Counted from the stretch's first letter, positions 41,256 through 50,746 are shown. The stretch is 64,000 nucleotides of DNA from Pikeienuella litoralis (GCF_037646705.1 NZ_JBBHER010000007.1:248001-312000); one strand, 5' to 3'. Notes: a model not told the origin generated them from the sequence alone. Made by a program: numbers and translations.

Positions 41256-42831
41256 GGAGATCCGCCGGCTCGGCGCTCCGCGCGCCGCCGCCCATCATCA
41301 GGCCGATCTGCTCCACGGTGAGGTCGGCGACCGGCACCGGAAACGAGAGCCGCCCCGCCGCGATCACCGAAAGCAGGGTGGAGATCTCCGTCAGCTCGTC
41401 AAGGTCCTGGCTGATCACCATCACCGCCGCCCCAGCCCGCGCCAGCGCGCGGATCGCGTCATGGATGACCTCCGCCGAGCCGGCGTCGACGCCCCAGGTC
41501 GGCTGCGCGGCGATGAACACATCCGGCCGCTGCGCGATCTCGCGGCCGACGACGAATTTCTGCAGATTGCCGCCGGAAAGGGATTTCGCGGCGTGCTCGA
41601 CGCCAGCGGCGCGGACGCCGTATTCCGCGACCACCCGCCGCGCGAAAGCGGCGGCGGCGGGGTATCTGATGAACCCGCCCCGGGTCAGATCGGCGCGGGC
41701 GCGCGCGGTCAGCACGGTATTTTCGGTCAGGGACATGTCCGGCGCGGCGGCGTGGCCGAGACGCTCCTCCGGCGCGACGGAGAGCCCCCGCTTGCGGCGC
41801 GCGTTCGGGCCAAGATGGCCGATCGGCTCGCCGGAGAGGCGGATCGCCGCCGACGGCGCCTTCGTCTCGCCCGAAAGCGCGGCCAGAAGCTCATCCTGCC
41901 CGTTCCCCGCGACGCCGCCGACGCCGAGGATGTCGCCGGCCCGGAGGCTGAGGCTCAACTCCTTCAGATCGACGCCGAAGGGCGGCGCGCCGGGGAGAGT
42001 CAGCTTCTCGATCGTGAGGCGCGCGGCGCCGGGTTTCCAATCCGCCGGCCGGGGAGGCTTGAGGCTTCGTCCGATCATCAATTCGGCGAGGCTGCGCGCG
42101 GTCTCCTCGCGCGGGTCGCGCGTTCCCGCCACCTTGCCGCCCCTCAGGATCGTCGCGCCATGGCAGAGCGTGCGGATCTCGTCCAGCTTGTGGCTGATAT
42201 AGAGGATCGCGACGCCTTCCGCGCTGAGCTTGCGCAATGTCGAGAACAGCCGGTCGATCTCCTGAGGAGACAGAACCGATGTCGGCTCGTCCATGATCAG
42301 AAGCCGTGGATTCTGCAGGAGCGCGCGAACGATCTCGATTCTCTGCCGCGCGCCCACGGAAAGCTCTCCGACCAGCCGGCCCGGATCGAGCGGCAGGCCG
42401 TAGGCCTCGCTTATCTCGCGAATCCGGGCGTTCAGCGCGCGTGTCTTCGGCGCGTCGTTCATGCCGAGCGCGACATTCTCGGCGACGCTCAGCGCCTCGA
42501 ACAGCGAAAAATGCTGAAAGACCATGCCGACGCCGGCGGCGCGCGCCTCGCTTGGCCGCATCGGGGCGTAGGGCGCGCCAGCCATTCGCATATCGCCGGT
42601 ATCCGGGCGCAGAACGCCATAGATCATCTTCACCAGAGTCGATTTTCCAGCGCCGTTCTCACCGAGTATGGCGTGGATCTCGCCCGGCCGGACGCTGAAG
42701 GCGACCCCGTCATTCGCCGTGACGCCGGGGAAGGATTTCGTCAGCCCGCGCGCCTCGAACAGCGGCGGGCCGTCTCGTCTCCCGTGTGTCGTCTCCAGCG
42801 TCAAGCGCGCCCCGATTCTTTCCATCTTCAC
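41248..42831 (-). CDS. ABC transporter ATP-binding protein, tandem ATPase domains
   Basis: A 527-residue protein with two ABC domains, as in sugar/nucleoside importers. Domain 1 has Walker A GENGAGKST (57-65), signature LSVGARQR and Walker B LLIMDEPTS. Domain 2 has a degenerate Walker A (GVAGNGQDE) but a good signature LSGGNLQK and WGVDAGS in place of a full Walker B, the usual asymmetry in this family. The GTG at 42831 and an ATG two codons later are both possible starts. It is the first gene of the operon. Confidence 0.95.
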   Translation of the reverse strand: MKMERIGARLTLETTHGRRDGPPLFEARGLTKSFPGVTANDGVAFSVRPGEIHAILGENGAGKSTLVKMIYGVLRPDTGDMRMAGAPYAPMRPSEARAAGVGMVFQHFSLFEALSVAENVALGMNDAPKTRALNARIREISEAYGLPLDPGRLVGELSVGARQRIEIVRALLQNPRLLIMDEPTSVLSPQEIDRLFSTLRKLSAEGVAILYISHKLDEIRTLCHGATILRGGKVAGTRDPREETARSLAELMIGRSLKPPRPADWKPGAARLTIEKLTLPGAPPFGVDLKELSLSLRAGDILGVGGVAGNGQDELLAALSGETKAPSAAIRLSGEPIGHLGPNARRKRGLSVAPEERLGHAAAPDMSLTENTVLTARARADLTRGGFIRYPAAAAFARRVVAEYGVRAAGVEHAAKSLSGGNLQKFVVGREIAQRPDVFIAAQPTWGVDAGSAEVIHDAIRALARAGAAVMVISQDLDELTEISTLLSVIAAGRLSFPVPVADLTVEQIGLMMGGGARSAEPADLHV

Positions 42832-43062
42832 GCATCAGGAAGGTGCGAAGCCAATATGGCCTTTCGCGGCGAGCGTAAAGCGCGCGTGTGGAGCGGGCCG
42901 GAAAACCGATGCCGCGCCGTCCGCATCCGGGCCTTGTCTCCCGACATGAATTCGCGGGCCGAAGGCGCGCGGCTCACGATAAATGCGCACGCCGCCGGTG
43001 CGGCGAGATTACATGCTGGACGCCGCCTCAACCCTTTGCTACACGCGCTGCCACGGTTCTGA

Positions 43063-43137
43063 TCCGGCGTAGCTCAGTGGTAGAGCATCGGACTGTTAAT
43101 CCGCTGGTCGTAGGTTCGAATCCTACCGCCGGAGCCA
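43063..43137 (+). tRNA. tRNA-Asn (anticodon GTT)
   Basis: A 75-base cloverleaf: acceptor TCCGGCG (43063-43069) pairs with CGCCGGA (43127-43133), D arm AGCTCAGTGGTAGAGC, anticodon loop CTGTTAA with GTT, T arm GTAGGTTCGAATCCTAC, discriminator G, and encoded CCA at 43135-43137. Confidence 0.97.
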
Positions 43138-43409
43138 GAGCCGAAATAAATCCCTTGAAAACAGTGAATTAGGCGAACGGACCCGTCCGGTTTCGCGCTC
43201 GTCTCCCGTCTGCGCCCGCGGCTGCGGCTCAAGGCTCCGCGCTCCAGAGTCGGGGCTGCGAATGGGAGCGGCCTCTTTTCCGACACGGCGCGGCCGCGTC
43301 TGTTGGTTTCGCCAGCGCCCGTGGGCGGCGCGGCGGCCGGCCATTGATCCCGCGCCTCGGGCTCGTATACCGGACTTGAGGCGAGACGGGCGGGCGGAGA
43401 GGGCGGGGA

Positions 43410-45398
43410 ATGGCGATCCTTCTGGGGGTGGACACGGGCGGCACGTTCACTGACGCGGTGGTCTATGACGAAGCGGCGGCGCGGATTCTCGGCAAGGCGA
43501 AGGCGCTGACCACGCATCAGGATCTCGGGCGCGGCGTCGCGGCGGCGGCGGCGGCGGCGCTGGCGGCGGCGGAGGTGGGCGCGGAGCGGATCGCGCTGGT
43601 CTCGCTCTCGACCACGCTGGCGACCAATGCGCTGGTCGAGGGGCTGGGCGACCCGGCGGCGCTGGTGATGATCGGCTTCGGACGGGAGGATCTTCAGCGG
43701 GCGGGCCTCGCCAAGGCGTTGGGCTCGGACCCGGCGCTCCTGATCGCGGGGGGGCACCGGAGCGACGGCGCCGAGGCGGCGCCGCTCGACGAGGGCGCGC
43801 TTCGCGAGGGCGCGCGCGCCGCCGCGTCGCGCGTCGCGGGGTTCGCGGTCGCGGCGGTGTTCGGGGTGCGCAACCCGGAGCACGAGGCGCGGGCGGCGGA
43901 GATCGTGCGGGAGGAGACCGGCCGCCCCGCGACATGCAGCCACGCGCTTTCCGCCCGGCTCGGCGGGCCGCGCCGGGCGCTCACCACGCTGTTGAACGCC
44001 CGGCTCGTCGGCATGATCGATCGGCTGATCGAGGGGGCGGAGACGCGGCTGGCGGGCCTGGGCGTCTCGGCGCCCCTGATGGTGGTGAAGGGCGACGGCG
44101 CGCTGATGAGCGCCGCCATCGCCCGCGCGCGGCCGATCGAGACGATCCTCTCCGGCCCGGCGGCGAGTCTCGTCGGCGCCGCGCATCTCACCGGGCTCAC
44201 CCGCGCCATCGTCGCGGATATCGGCGGCACGACCACGGATATCGCGGTGCTGGCGGGGGGCCGGCCGCGGCTCGATCCGGCGGGGGCGCGGGTCGGCGGC
44301 TGGCGCACCATGGTCGAAGCGGTGGCGATGCGCACCCACGGGCTCGGCGGGGACAGCGAGGTGACGCTGGACGAGGCCAGTCTCGAGGCGCGGCTTGTGC
44401 TGGGGCCGCGCCGGGCGGTTCCGATCAGCCTCTTCGCGCGGGAATGGGCGGGGGCGCATGACGCGCTCGACCGGCAATTGCGGCGGGAGCAGGCGGACCC
44501 GGCGGACGGGGTTTTCGTGCGGCCCGGCGCGCGGCGCGCGGGGCTGGAGAGCCTGGGCGCGCGTGCGGCGGATCTGATGGGCCGGATCGGCGCGGGCGCG
44601 GCGCTGGAGACCCTTGATCTCGCGCCGCGCGGGCGGCTCGCGCTGAAGCGGCTGCTGGCGGACGGGTATCTCCGGCGGGTCGCCTTCACGCCGACCGACG
44701 CCGCGCATGTTCTCGGCCTGCATGACGAATGGGACCGCGAGGCGGCGGGAAAGGCGGCGGCGCTTTTCGCGCGCCGCAAGGCCGCGAATGGCGAGCGGGC
44801 GGCGCCGGACGGCGCGGCGCTGGCCCGGATGACCATCGACGCGCTGACCCGCCGCTCGGCGGAGCTGGCGCTGGAGGCGGCGCTGGCGGAGGACGGGTTC
44901 GAGGCGGACGGCATGGCGCGCGCGCCGCTGGCCGCGGCGGCGCTGGACCGGCGGCGGGGGTTTGCGGCCGCGGAACTCTCCCTCACCGCGCCGCTGATCG
45001 GGCTCGGGGCCTCCGCGCCGGTCTATTATCCGGCGGTCGGGCGGCTGGCCGGGGCGGAGACCACGATCCCCGAGGACGCCGGGGTCGCCAACGCGGTCGG
45101 CGCGGTGGTCGGCCGGGTCGAGGCGAAGGCGGAGGCGCTGATCCTCTCCGCCGAAGACGAGGAGGGCTACGAGGTGCTGGCCGGCGGCCCGCCTGCGCGG
45201 GTGGAGACCCTCGGCGCGGCGAAGGCGATGGCGGAGACCTGGGCGCGCGGCGCGGCGCTGGCGCGGGCGGTGGAGGCGGGAGCCGACGCGCCGGAGGTCG
45301 CCGCGAGCTGGGAGGAGAAACGCGCCACGGTGCGGGGCCGCGCGACGCTGGCCGAAGCGCGGGTGACCGCGGTGGCGAGCGGGCGGCCAAGGTTTTGA
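43410..45398 (+). CDS. Hydantoinase/oxoprolinase family protein, HyuA type
   Basis: A 662-residue ATP-dependent HyuA-type protein. LLGVDTGGTFTDAVV at the N-terminus and IVADIGGTTTDIAVLAGG near 267-284 are the two phosphate-binding loops of the actin-like fold, with LSTTLATNALVEG between. HyuA normally works with a HyuB subunit to open N-methylhydantoin or 5-oxoproline rings; no hyuB is adjacent, so it stands alone here. The ATG at 43410 follows GGGCGGGG. Substrate is not predictable. Confidence 0.88.
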   Translation: MAILLGVDTGGTFTDAVVYDEAAARILGKAKALTTHQDLGRGVAAAAAAALAAAEVGAERIALVSLSTTLATNALVEGLGDPAALVMIGFGREDLQRAGLAKALGSDPALLIAGGHRSDGAEAAPLDEGALREGARAAASRVAGFAVAAVFGVRNPEHEARAAEIVREETGRPATCSHALSARLGGPRRALTTLLNARLVGMIDRLIEGAETRLAGLGVSAPLMVVKGDGALMSAAIARARPIETILSGPAASLVGAAHLTGLTRAIVADIGGTTTDIAVLAGGRPRLDPAGARVGGWRTMVEAVAMRTHGLGGDSEVTLDEASLEARLVLGPRRAVPISLFAREWAGAHDALDRQLRREQADPADGVFVRPGARRAGLESLGARAADLMGRIGAGAALETLDLAPRGRLALKRLLADGYLRRVAFTPTDAAHVLGLHDEWDREAAGKAAALFARRKAANGERAAPDGAALARMTIDALTRRSAELALEAALAEDGFEADGMARAPLAAAALDRRRGFAAAELSLTAPLIGLGASAPVYYPAVGRLAGAETTIPEDAGVANAVGAVVGRVEAKAEALILSAEDEEGYEVLAGGPPARVETLGAAKAMAETWARGAALARAVEAGADAPEVAASWEEKRATVRGRATLAEARVTAVASGRPRF

Positions 45399-46118
45399 CA
45401 GGGGCGGCGCGCCTCTCCGCCGAACGCCTCCCTCCTCCGCCGGCCGGGCTTCGAGCGTCTGGCGGCGCCGCGACCACTGGTGGACGCCGCCGAATTTCTT
45501 GAGGAAGAAGGGCGCGATCTTGAATGGCGGATTGCGAAGGAGTAATTTGCGGCGTGGCTTGGAGATCCTGGTCGCGTAGAGAAAAGCCTTCGCGGCGCCA
45601 TGGCTCTGAACGGAGCCAAGTGGGGCTCGCCATGGCCGATTTCGACATAGACAGGAGCGGTTTGGCCCCGGGCCGCGCCGCCGGCATGATCGACGCGCCA
45701 CTCGGTCTTGTCCGGGATCGGACGATCCCGATTGCCGATTGGCCGCAATGGAGCAACGCTGTCATCAGGACCGATGCGTCTGGGCCGACCGGGAGCGGCG
45801 GCGGCTTTCGTTGAGCGGCCGACGATCCGTCGATCCAGTCTCGCATCGAGAGCTTCGACATTGGTCGCCATGTCGGCTGATCCGGGGACGCGCCGCTGAT
45901 CCGCGCACGCCCCGCCTGGCGATGCTCAGAGATGGACGGGAGGGCGCATGCCGAGACGGAAGAGCCTCTCCGCGGTCCCTCGGCGCGGCCGCCTCCGACC
46001 CTCCGTTCCGGCATGATCGTTTCGGCGCCGATGCAAGGTTGCGAAACGCGGGCCGGCGAGCCGGTCGCGTGATCGCGCAAATCATCTTTCACAATCAACC
46101 CTCTGTCGGAGGTCGGCA
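45399..46118. other. 720-base region without a supportable gene
   Basis: All frames that stay open here give translations without family motifs, and the best minus-strand frames contradict one another. Base composition and codon texture differ from the flanks, so this may be a decayed gene or former mobile-element remnant, but I cannot name it. Confidence 0.4.
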
Positions 46119-46541
46119 ATGACCCTTGCTCCGCTCATGGCGGCGCCCGCCGTCGTTTTCGCCCATGCCGTTGCGGCGATGCTCGCTCTTCTTCTCGGGG
46201 CGGCGCAGCTCGCGTTGCCGAAGGGGACGACGCCGCACCGGCTCATGGGGTGGGTCTGGGTGTTCCTGATCGCCGCAGTGGCGGCGTCGTCCTTCATGAT
46301 CCACACGATCTGCCGGTTCGGGCCGTTCAGCCTCATTCACGGGCTGTCGATCCTGACCCTGATCCTGTTGCCGGTCGCAGTCATGCACGCCCGTGGTCAT
46401 CGCGTCGCCAAGCATCGGCGCGCCATGATCCTGCTCTTTATGGGCGCGTTGGTCGTCGCGGGGGTGTTTACTCTGTCGCCGGGTCGCATCATGCACGACG
46501 TGGTCTTCGGAACCATCACCCATCACGGCGCTTGCTTTTGA
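46119..46541 (+). CDS. DUF2306 family membrane protein
   Basis: A 140-residue protein with four predicted helices and the DUF2306 pattern: TTPHRLMGWVWVFLIA, RFGPFSLIHGLSILTL, KHRRAMILLFMGALVVAG and TLSPGR. CGGAGG lies 9 bases before the ATG. Function unknown; the conserved His residues suggest metal or heme contact in the membrane, which is inference. GC content is lower than in neighbouring genes. Confidence 0.82.
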   Translation: MTLAPLMAAPAVVFAHAVAAMLALLLGAAQLALPKGTTPHRLMGWVWVFLIAAVAASSFMIHTICRFGPFSLIHGLSILTLILLPVAVMHARGHRVAKHRRAMILLFMGALVVAGVFTLSPGRIMHDVVFGTITHHGACF

Positions 46542-46703
46542 TCGGCAGGCTTGTTGCGTCTTTTCGCAACCGAAATCGTTCCGGTTTGAGCGCCGCCACG
46601 GAGGCCGACATTCATACGTGTCGCACCGTCGCGCGCTCTGCGCTCAACTCCGCCTTCCGCCGCGCTCATTTGCGGCGACGAACCGTCCGCATCGCCCCAA
46701 ACC

Positions 46704-47120
46704 CTATTTCCGTTTGCGGCAATACAGCTCCAGCCGGTGGTGGACCACTTCGTAGCCGAGTTCCTCCGCGATCAGGGATTGCAGGGCTTCGATCTTGTCG
46801 GAGTGGAATTCGATCACGTCGCCAGTCTCGACATCGATGATGTGGTCGTGATGCGGGGCGTCCGCGGTCTCGAAGCGGGCGGGGGCGCCTTCGAATTCGA
46901 GGCGATGGACGACGCCTTGCGCCTCCAGCGCCGAGAGGGTCCGGTAGACCGTGGCGAGGGAGACGGCGCCGTCGATCTCGCGTACGCGGCGGTGAAGCTC
47001 GTTTGCGTCGGGGTGGTCGGTGGCGCGGGCGAGAACCTTCAACAGCGCGGCGCGCTGACGCGTGATTCGCACCCCGTCGGCGCGAAGCGCCCGCTCCAAA
47101 TCTTTCGCCGTCGCGGCCAT
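46704..47120 (-). CDS. Fur family regulator, probable Mur (manganese-responsive)
   Basis: A 138-residue Fur-family repressor: winged helix (about 10-75, LATVYRTLSALEAQGVVHRL) and dimerisation domain with metal ligands in HHDHIIDVETGDVIEFHSDKIE. The CxxC structural zinc pair of E. coli Fur is replaced by DVET, the state seen in alphaproteobacterial Fur/Mur proteins. It faces sitABCD, so manganese-responsive control (Mur) is the best call; iron Fur is the alternative. The ATG at 47120 has AAGGGG about 11 bases upstream; an ATG at 47129 is too close to it. Confidence 0.88.
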   Translation of the reverse strand: MAATAKDLERALRADGVRITRQRAALLKVLARATDHPDANELHRRVREIDGAVSLATVYRTLSALEAQGVVHRLEFEGAPARFETADAPHHDHIIDVETGDVIEFHSDKIEALQSLIAEELGYEVVHHRLELYCRKRK

Positions 47121-47184
47121 CTTGTTCATGCCCCTTATATACCTCTCTGTTCCGGGCGGGCAAATGGGAACCGACAGTTCCGCA

Positions 47185-47212
47185 TTGACAAGATGCAAAT
47201 CATTCTCATAAT
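47185..47212 (+). promoter_or_regulatory. sigma70 promoter of sitABCD
   Basis: TTGACA (47185-47190) and CATAAT (47207-47212) with 16 bases between. The predicted start is near 47219, giving a leader of about 40 bases with AAGGAG before the sitA ATG. Confidence 0.75.
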
Positions 47213-47214
47213 CA
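47194..47214 (+). promoter_or_regulatory. Fur/Mur-type operator overlapping the sit promoter
   Basis: A 21-base imperfect inverted repeat beginning TGCAAATC and ending CATAATCA, of the same style as known Fur/Mur boxes. It covers the spacer and the -10 of the sitA promoter, so bound repressor would block RNA polymerase; it also lies within range of the divergent fur-family promoter. Confidence 0.65.
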
Positions 47215-47260
47215 TCTGAGGCGTCCGGATCTGGACCCGTTCGCATTCAAGGAGTCGTTC

Positions 47261-48154
47261 ATGGTCTTTCGCTTCGCCGCTTTCTGCGCCGCGGTCTGCC
47301 TCGCATCTCTCACGCTCGCAGCCCCGGCGTCGGCCAAGAAGCTGCGGGCGGTGACCACGTTCACGGTGATCGCGGATATCGCGGCGAACGTCGCCGGGGA
47401 TGCGGCGGAGGTCGCCTCGATCACCCGGCCCGGGGCGGAGATCCACAATTATCAGCCGACGCCGCGCGATATCCTGAAGGCGCAGGACGCCGATCTGGTG
47501 ATCTGGAACGGGCTCAATCTCGAAAGATGGTTCGAGAAGTTCTTCCGCCGGCTGAAGGGCGTGCCCGAGGTCGTCGCGTCCGCGGGGGTGGACCCGATCG
47601 GGATCGGCGACGGCCCCTATGCGGGCAAGCCGAACCCGCACGCGTGGATGTCGCCGGAGGCGGGAAAGATCTATGTGCGCAACATCCGCGACGCCTTCAC
47701 CAGCCTCGATCCCGCGAACGAGGCGGTCTACCGCGCCAACGCGGACGCCTACATGGCCGAGATCGACAAGGTGGCGGCGCCGATCCGCGCGGAGCTGGCC
47801 GCGCTGCCGCCGGAACGCCGCTGGCTGGCGACGGGCGAGGGCGCGTTCAGCTATCTCGCGCGGGATTTCGGGCTGAAGGAGCTGTTCCTCTGGCCGATCA
47901 ACGCCGATCAGCAGGGCGCGCCGAGCCAAGTGCGCCGGGTGATCGACGTGATGCGCGCGGAGAACATTCCGGTGATCTTCTCGGAAAGCACGGTCTCCTC
48001 CAAGCCCTCGGAGCAGGTCGCGCGGGAGACCGGGGCGCGCTATGGCGGGGTTCTCTATGTCGACAGCCTGAGCGAGCCGGACGGGCCGGCGCCGACCTAT
48101 CTCGATCTGCTGCGGGTCACGACGGACACCATCGCCAAGGGATTGTCGCAATGA
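47261..48154 (+). CDS. sitA: Manganese/iron ABC transporter substrate-binding protein
   Basis: A 297-residue cluster 9 metal-binding protein with signal peptide (1-25, ending APASAKK). The four ligand positions are visible: His in EIHNYQPTPRD, His in PNPHAWMSPE, Glu in SESTVSSKP, and Asp in the C-terminal SEPDGPAPTYLDLL segment; the His-His-Glu-Asp set fits Mn/Fe proteins rather than Zn proteins with a His-rich loop. GGAG precedes the ATG. Its stop overlaps sitB (ATGA). Confidence 0.94.
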   Translation: MVFRFAAFCAAVCLASLTLAAPASAKKLRAVTTFTVIADIAANVAGDAAEVASITRPGAEIHNYQPTPRDILKAQDADLVIWNGLNLERWFEKFFRRLKGVPEVVASAGVDPIGIGDGPYAGKPNPHAWMSPEAGKIYVRNIRDAFTSLDPANEAVYRANADAYMAEIDKVAAPIRAELAALPPERRWLATGEGAFSYLARDFGLKELFLWPINADQQGAPSQVRRVIDVMRAENIPVIFSESTVSSKPSEQVARETGARYGGVLYVDSLSEPDGPAPTYLDLLRVTTDTIAKGLSQ

Positions 48155-49023
48155 CCGCGGCGGGGATGAGCGGCGCGGCGGACGACGCGGGCGAGGGGCT
48201 CTCGGTCAGCCATGTCACGGTCGCCTATCGGAACGGGGTGACGGCGCTCCGCGACGCCAGCTTCACCGCGCCGGCCGGGTCGATCACCGCGCTGGTCGGG
48301 GTCAACGGCTCCGGCAAGTCGACGATGTTCAAGGCGATCATGGGGTTTCTCAAGGCGGCGAAGGGCGAGGTGCGCATTCTCGGCCTCACGGTGCAGACGG
48401 CGATCCGGCGCAATCTCGTGGCCTATGTTCCGCAGGCGGAGGAGGTGGACTGGACCTTCCCGGTGCTGGTCGAGGATGTGGTGATGATGGGGCGCTACGG
48501 ACGGATGGGCTTCACCCGCCGCGCCCGCGCCGAGGATCGGGAGGCGGTGGCGGACGCGCTCGCCCGCGTCGGCATGACCGATTTCCGGGGCCGGCAGATC
48601 GGCGAGCTTTCAGGCGGGCAGCGAAAGCGCGTCTTCCTCGCGCGGGCGCTGGCGCAGGATGCGCGCGTCGTCCTTCTCGACGAGCCGTTCACCGGGGTGG
48701 ACGTGAAGACCGAGGAGGCGATCATCGCGCTCCTGCGGGAGATGCGCGACGAGGGGCGGGTGATGCTGGTCTCGACGCACAATCTCGGCTCGGTGCCGGA
48801 ATTCTGCGACCGGACGGTGCTGCTCAAGGGCACGGTCCTCGCCTACGGGCCGACGGAGCAGATCTTCACGCAGACGAATCTGGAGCGCGCGTTCGGCGGG
48901 GTGTTGCGGCATTTCGTGCTTGGCGGCGCCGATCTCCATCATGACGGCGAGGACGAGCGGCAGGTCACGGTCCTTTCGGACGACGAGCGGCCCTTCGTGC
49001 TTTATCACGAGAAAAGCGAATGA
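48151..49023 (+). CDS. sitB: Manganese/iron ABC transporter ATP-binding protein
   Basis: A 290-residue ATPase with Walker A VGVNGSGKST (49-58), signature ELSGGQRKR, Walker B VVLLDEPFTG and switch His in STHNLGS. The ATG at 48151 overlaps the sitA stop, and the end overlaps sitC, both as ATGA. It powers import of Mn2+ (possibly Fe2+) through SitC/SitD. Confidence 0.95.
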   Translation: MTAAGMSGAADDAGEGLSVSHVTVAYRNGVTALRDASFTAPAGSITALVGVNGSGKSTMFKAIMGFLKAAKGEVRILGLTVQTAIRRNLVAYVPQAEEVDWTFPVLVEDVVMMGRYGRMGFTRRARAEDREAVADALARVGMTDFRGRQIGELSGGQRKRVFLARALAQDARVVLLDEPFTGVDVKTEEAIIALLREMRDEGRVMLVSTHNLGSVPEFCDRTVLLKGTVLAYGPTEQIFTQTNLERAFGGVLRHFVLGGADLHHDGEDERQVTVLSDDERPFVLYHEKSE

Positions 49024-49886
49024 GCGCGCTTCTGGAGCCGCTCGCCTATGAGTACATGCTGAACGCGATGTGGGTCAGCGCGATGGTCGGGGCGGTCTGC
49101 GGGTTTCTCTCCTCCTTCCTGATGCTGAAGGGCTGGTCGCTGATCGGGGACGCGCTCTCCCATTCGATCGTGCCAGGGGTGGCGGGCGCGTTCATGCTCG
49201 GGCTGCCGTTCTCGCTCGGCGCGTTTTTCGCCGGGGGGCTCGCGGCCTCGGCGATGCTGTTCCTGAACCAGCGGACCGGGCTGAAGGAGGACACCATCAT
49301 CGGCCTGATCTTCACCTCGTTCTTCGGGCTCGGGCTGTTCATGGTCTCGCTCTCGCCCGCTTCCGTGAACATCCAGACCATCATCATGGGCAATGTGCTG
49401 GCGATCACGCCGGCGGACACGCTGCAGCTCGCGATCATCGGCGTCGTCTCGCTCACCGTTCTGACGCTGAAATGGCGCGACCTGATGGCGGTGTTCTTCG
49501 ACGAGACCCATGCGCAGGCGATCGGGCTCCGGGTCGGGCTGCTGCGCGGGGTGTTCTTCACCCTGCTCGCGGCGGCGACGGTGGCGGCGATGCAGACCGT
49601 GGGCGCGTTCCTCGTGATCGCGCTGGTGGTGACGCCGGGGGCGACGGCGTATCTGCTGACCGATCGGTTCCCGAGGCTGATCATGCTTTCGATCGCGCTT
49701 GGCGCGGGGACGTGTCTCGTCGGGGCGTATCTCAGCTATTTCGTCGATGGCGCGACGGGGGGCGTGATCGTGGTGATGCAGACGCTGCTGTTCCTGCTCG
49801 CGTTCTTTTTCGCGCCGAAGCACGGGCGCATCGCGGCGATCCGGCGGCGGGCGGCGACGCTGGCCGGGCTGGAGGCGGCGGAATGA
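49020..49886 (+). CDS. sitC: Manganese/iron ABC transporter permease
   Basis: A 288-residue permease with about eight helices of the ABC-3 family: FLMLKGWSLIGDALSHSIVPGVAGAF near the N-terminus and FLVIALVVTPGATAYLLTDRF near residue 197-217. Start and end overlap sitB and sitD by four bases each. It pairs with SitD. Confidence 0.95.
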   Translation: MSALLEPLAYEYMLNAMWVSAMVGAVCGFLSSFLMLKGWSLIGDALSHSIVPGVAGAFMLGLPFSLGAFFAGGLAASAMLFLNQRTGLKEDTIIGLIFTSFFGLGLFMVSLSPASVNIQTIIMGNVLAITPADTLQLAIIGVVSLTVLTLKWRDLMAVFFDETHAQAIGLRVGLLRGVFFTLLAAATVAAMQTVGAFLVIALVVTPGATAYLLTDRFPRLIMLSIALGAGTCLVGAYLSYFVDGATGGVIVVMQTLLFLLAFFFAPKHGRIAAIRRRAATLAGLEAAE

Positions 49887-50746
49887 CCGGAATGCTCGAC
49901 ACGCTCCTCCTGCCGTTTTCGCTGCCGTTCATGGTCGACGCGATGGTGATCGCGGTCGTGGTCTCGGTCCCGGCGGCGCTGCTCTCCTGCTTCCTCGTCC
50001 TCAAGGGCTGGTCGCTGATGGGCGACGCGATCTCGCATGCGGTGCTGCCGGGGGTGGTCGGCGCTTATATCATCGGCTTGCCCGTCGCGGTCGGGGCGTT
50101 CGCCGCCGGCATGGTCTGCGCGCTCGCCACCGGGTATCTTCAGGAAAACAGCCGCGTGAAGCAGGACACGGTGATGGGCGTCGTGTTCTCCGGCATGTTC
50201 GGGCTCGGCGTGGTGATGTACACGAAGATCACCTCGGACGTGCATCTCGACCTCATTCTCTTTGGCGACATTCTCGGCATCGGGCCGGACGATCTTCTGG
50301 AGGCGGGGCTGATCTCCGCCGTGGTCTCGGCCGCGATCATCCTGAAGCGGCGCGATTTCATGGTCCATGCGTTCGATCCGGCGCAGGCGCAGGCGATGGG
50401 GCTCCGGGTGCGGTTTCTGCATTACGGGCTCCTGGTGCTGCTCTCGCTCACGGTCGTCGCCAGCCTGAAGGCGGTGGGGATCATCCTCGCCATCGCGCTG
50501 ATGATCGCGCCGGGGGCGACCGCGTTCCTGCTGACGAAGCGGTTCTCGACCATGCTTCTGATCGCGGTCTGCATGGCGGTGGCGTCGGCTGGCGTGGGGG
50601 TCTGGCTCAGCTTCTTCCTCGACAGCGCGCCGGCGCCGACCATCGTGCTGCTGATGACGGCCGCGTTCATCGCCGCCTTCATCGGCGCGACGCTGAAGGC
50701 GAAAGGGGCGACGACGGCGGAGGCGCGCGCGCCGCTGAAGATGTGA
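49883..50746 (+). CDS. sitD: Manganese/iron ABC transporter permease
   Basis: A 287-residue ABC-3 family permease paralogous to SitC, with CFLVLKGWSLMGDAISHAVLPGVVG and IALMIAPGATAFLLTKRF. It is the last gene of sitABCD and faces a GST gene 19 bases beyond its stop. Confidence 0.95.
   Translation: MTGMLDTLLLPFSLPFMVDAMVIAVVVSVPAALLSCFLVLKGWSLMGDAISHAVLPGVVGAYIIGLPVAVGAFAAGMVCALATGYLQENSRVKQDTVMGVVFSGMFGLGVVMYTKITSDVHLDLILFGDILGIGPDDLLEAGLISAVVSAAIILKRRDFMVHAFDPAQAQAMGLRVRFLHYGLLVLLSLTVVASLKAVGIILAIALMIAPGATAFLLTKRFSTMLLIAVCMAVASAGVGVWLSFFLDSAPAPTIVLLMTAAFIAAFIGATLKAKGATTAEARAPLKM

Noticed and set aside
43074..45701. Long minus-strand open frame opposite HyuA
   Set aside because: Antisense to a gene with intact HyuA motifs; the frame is open because of GC-biased third positions on the other strand.
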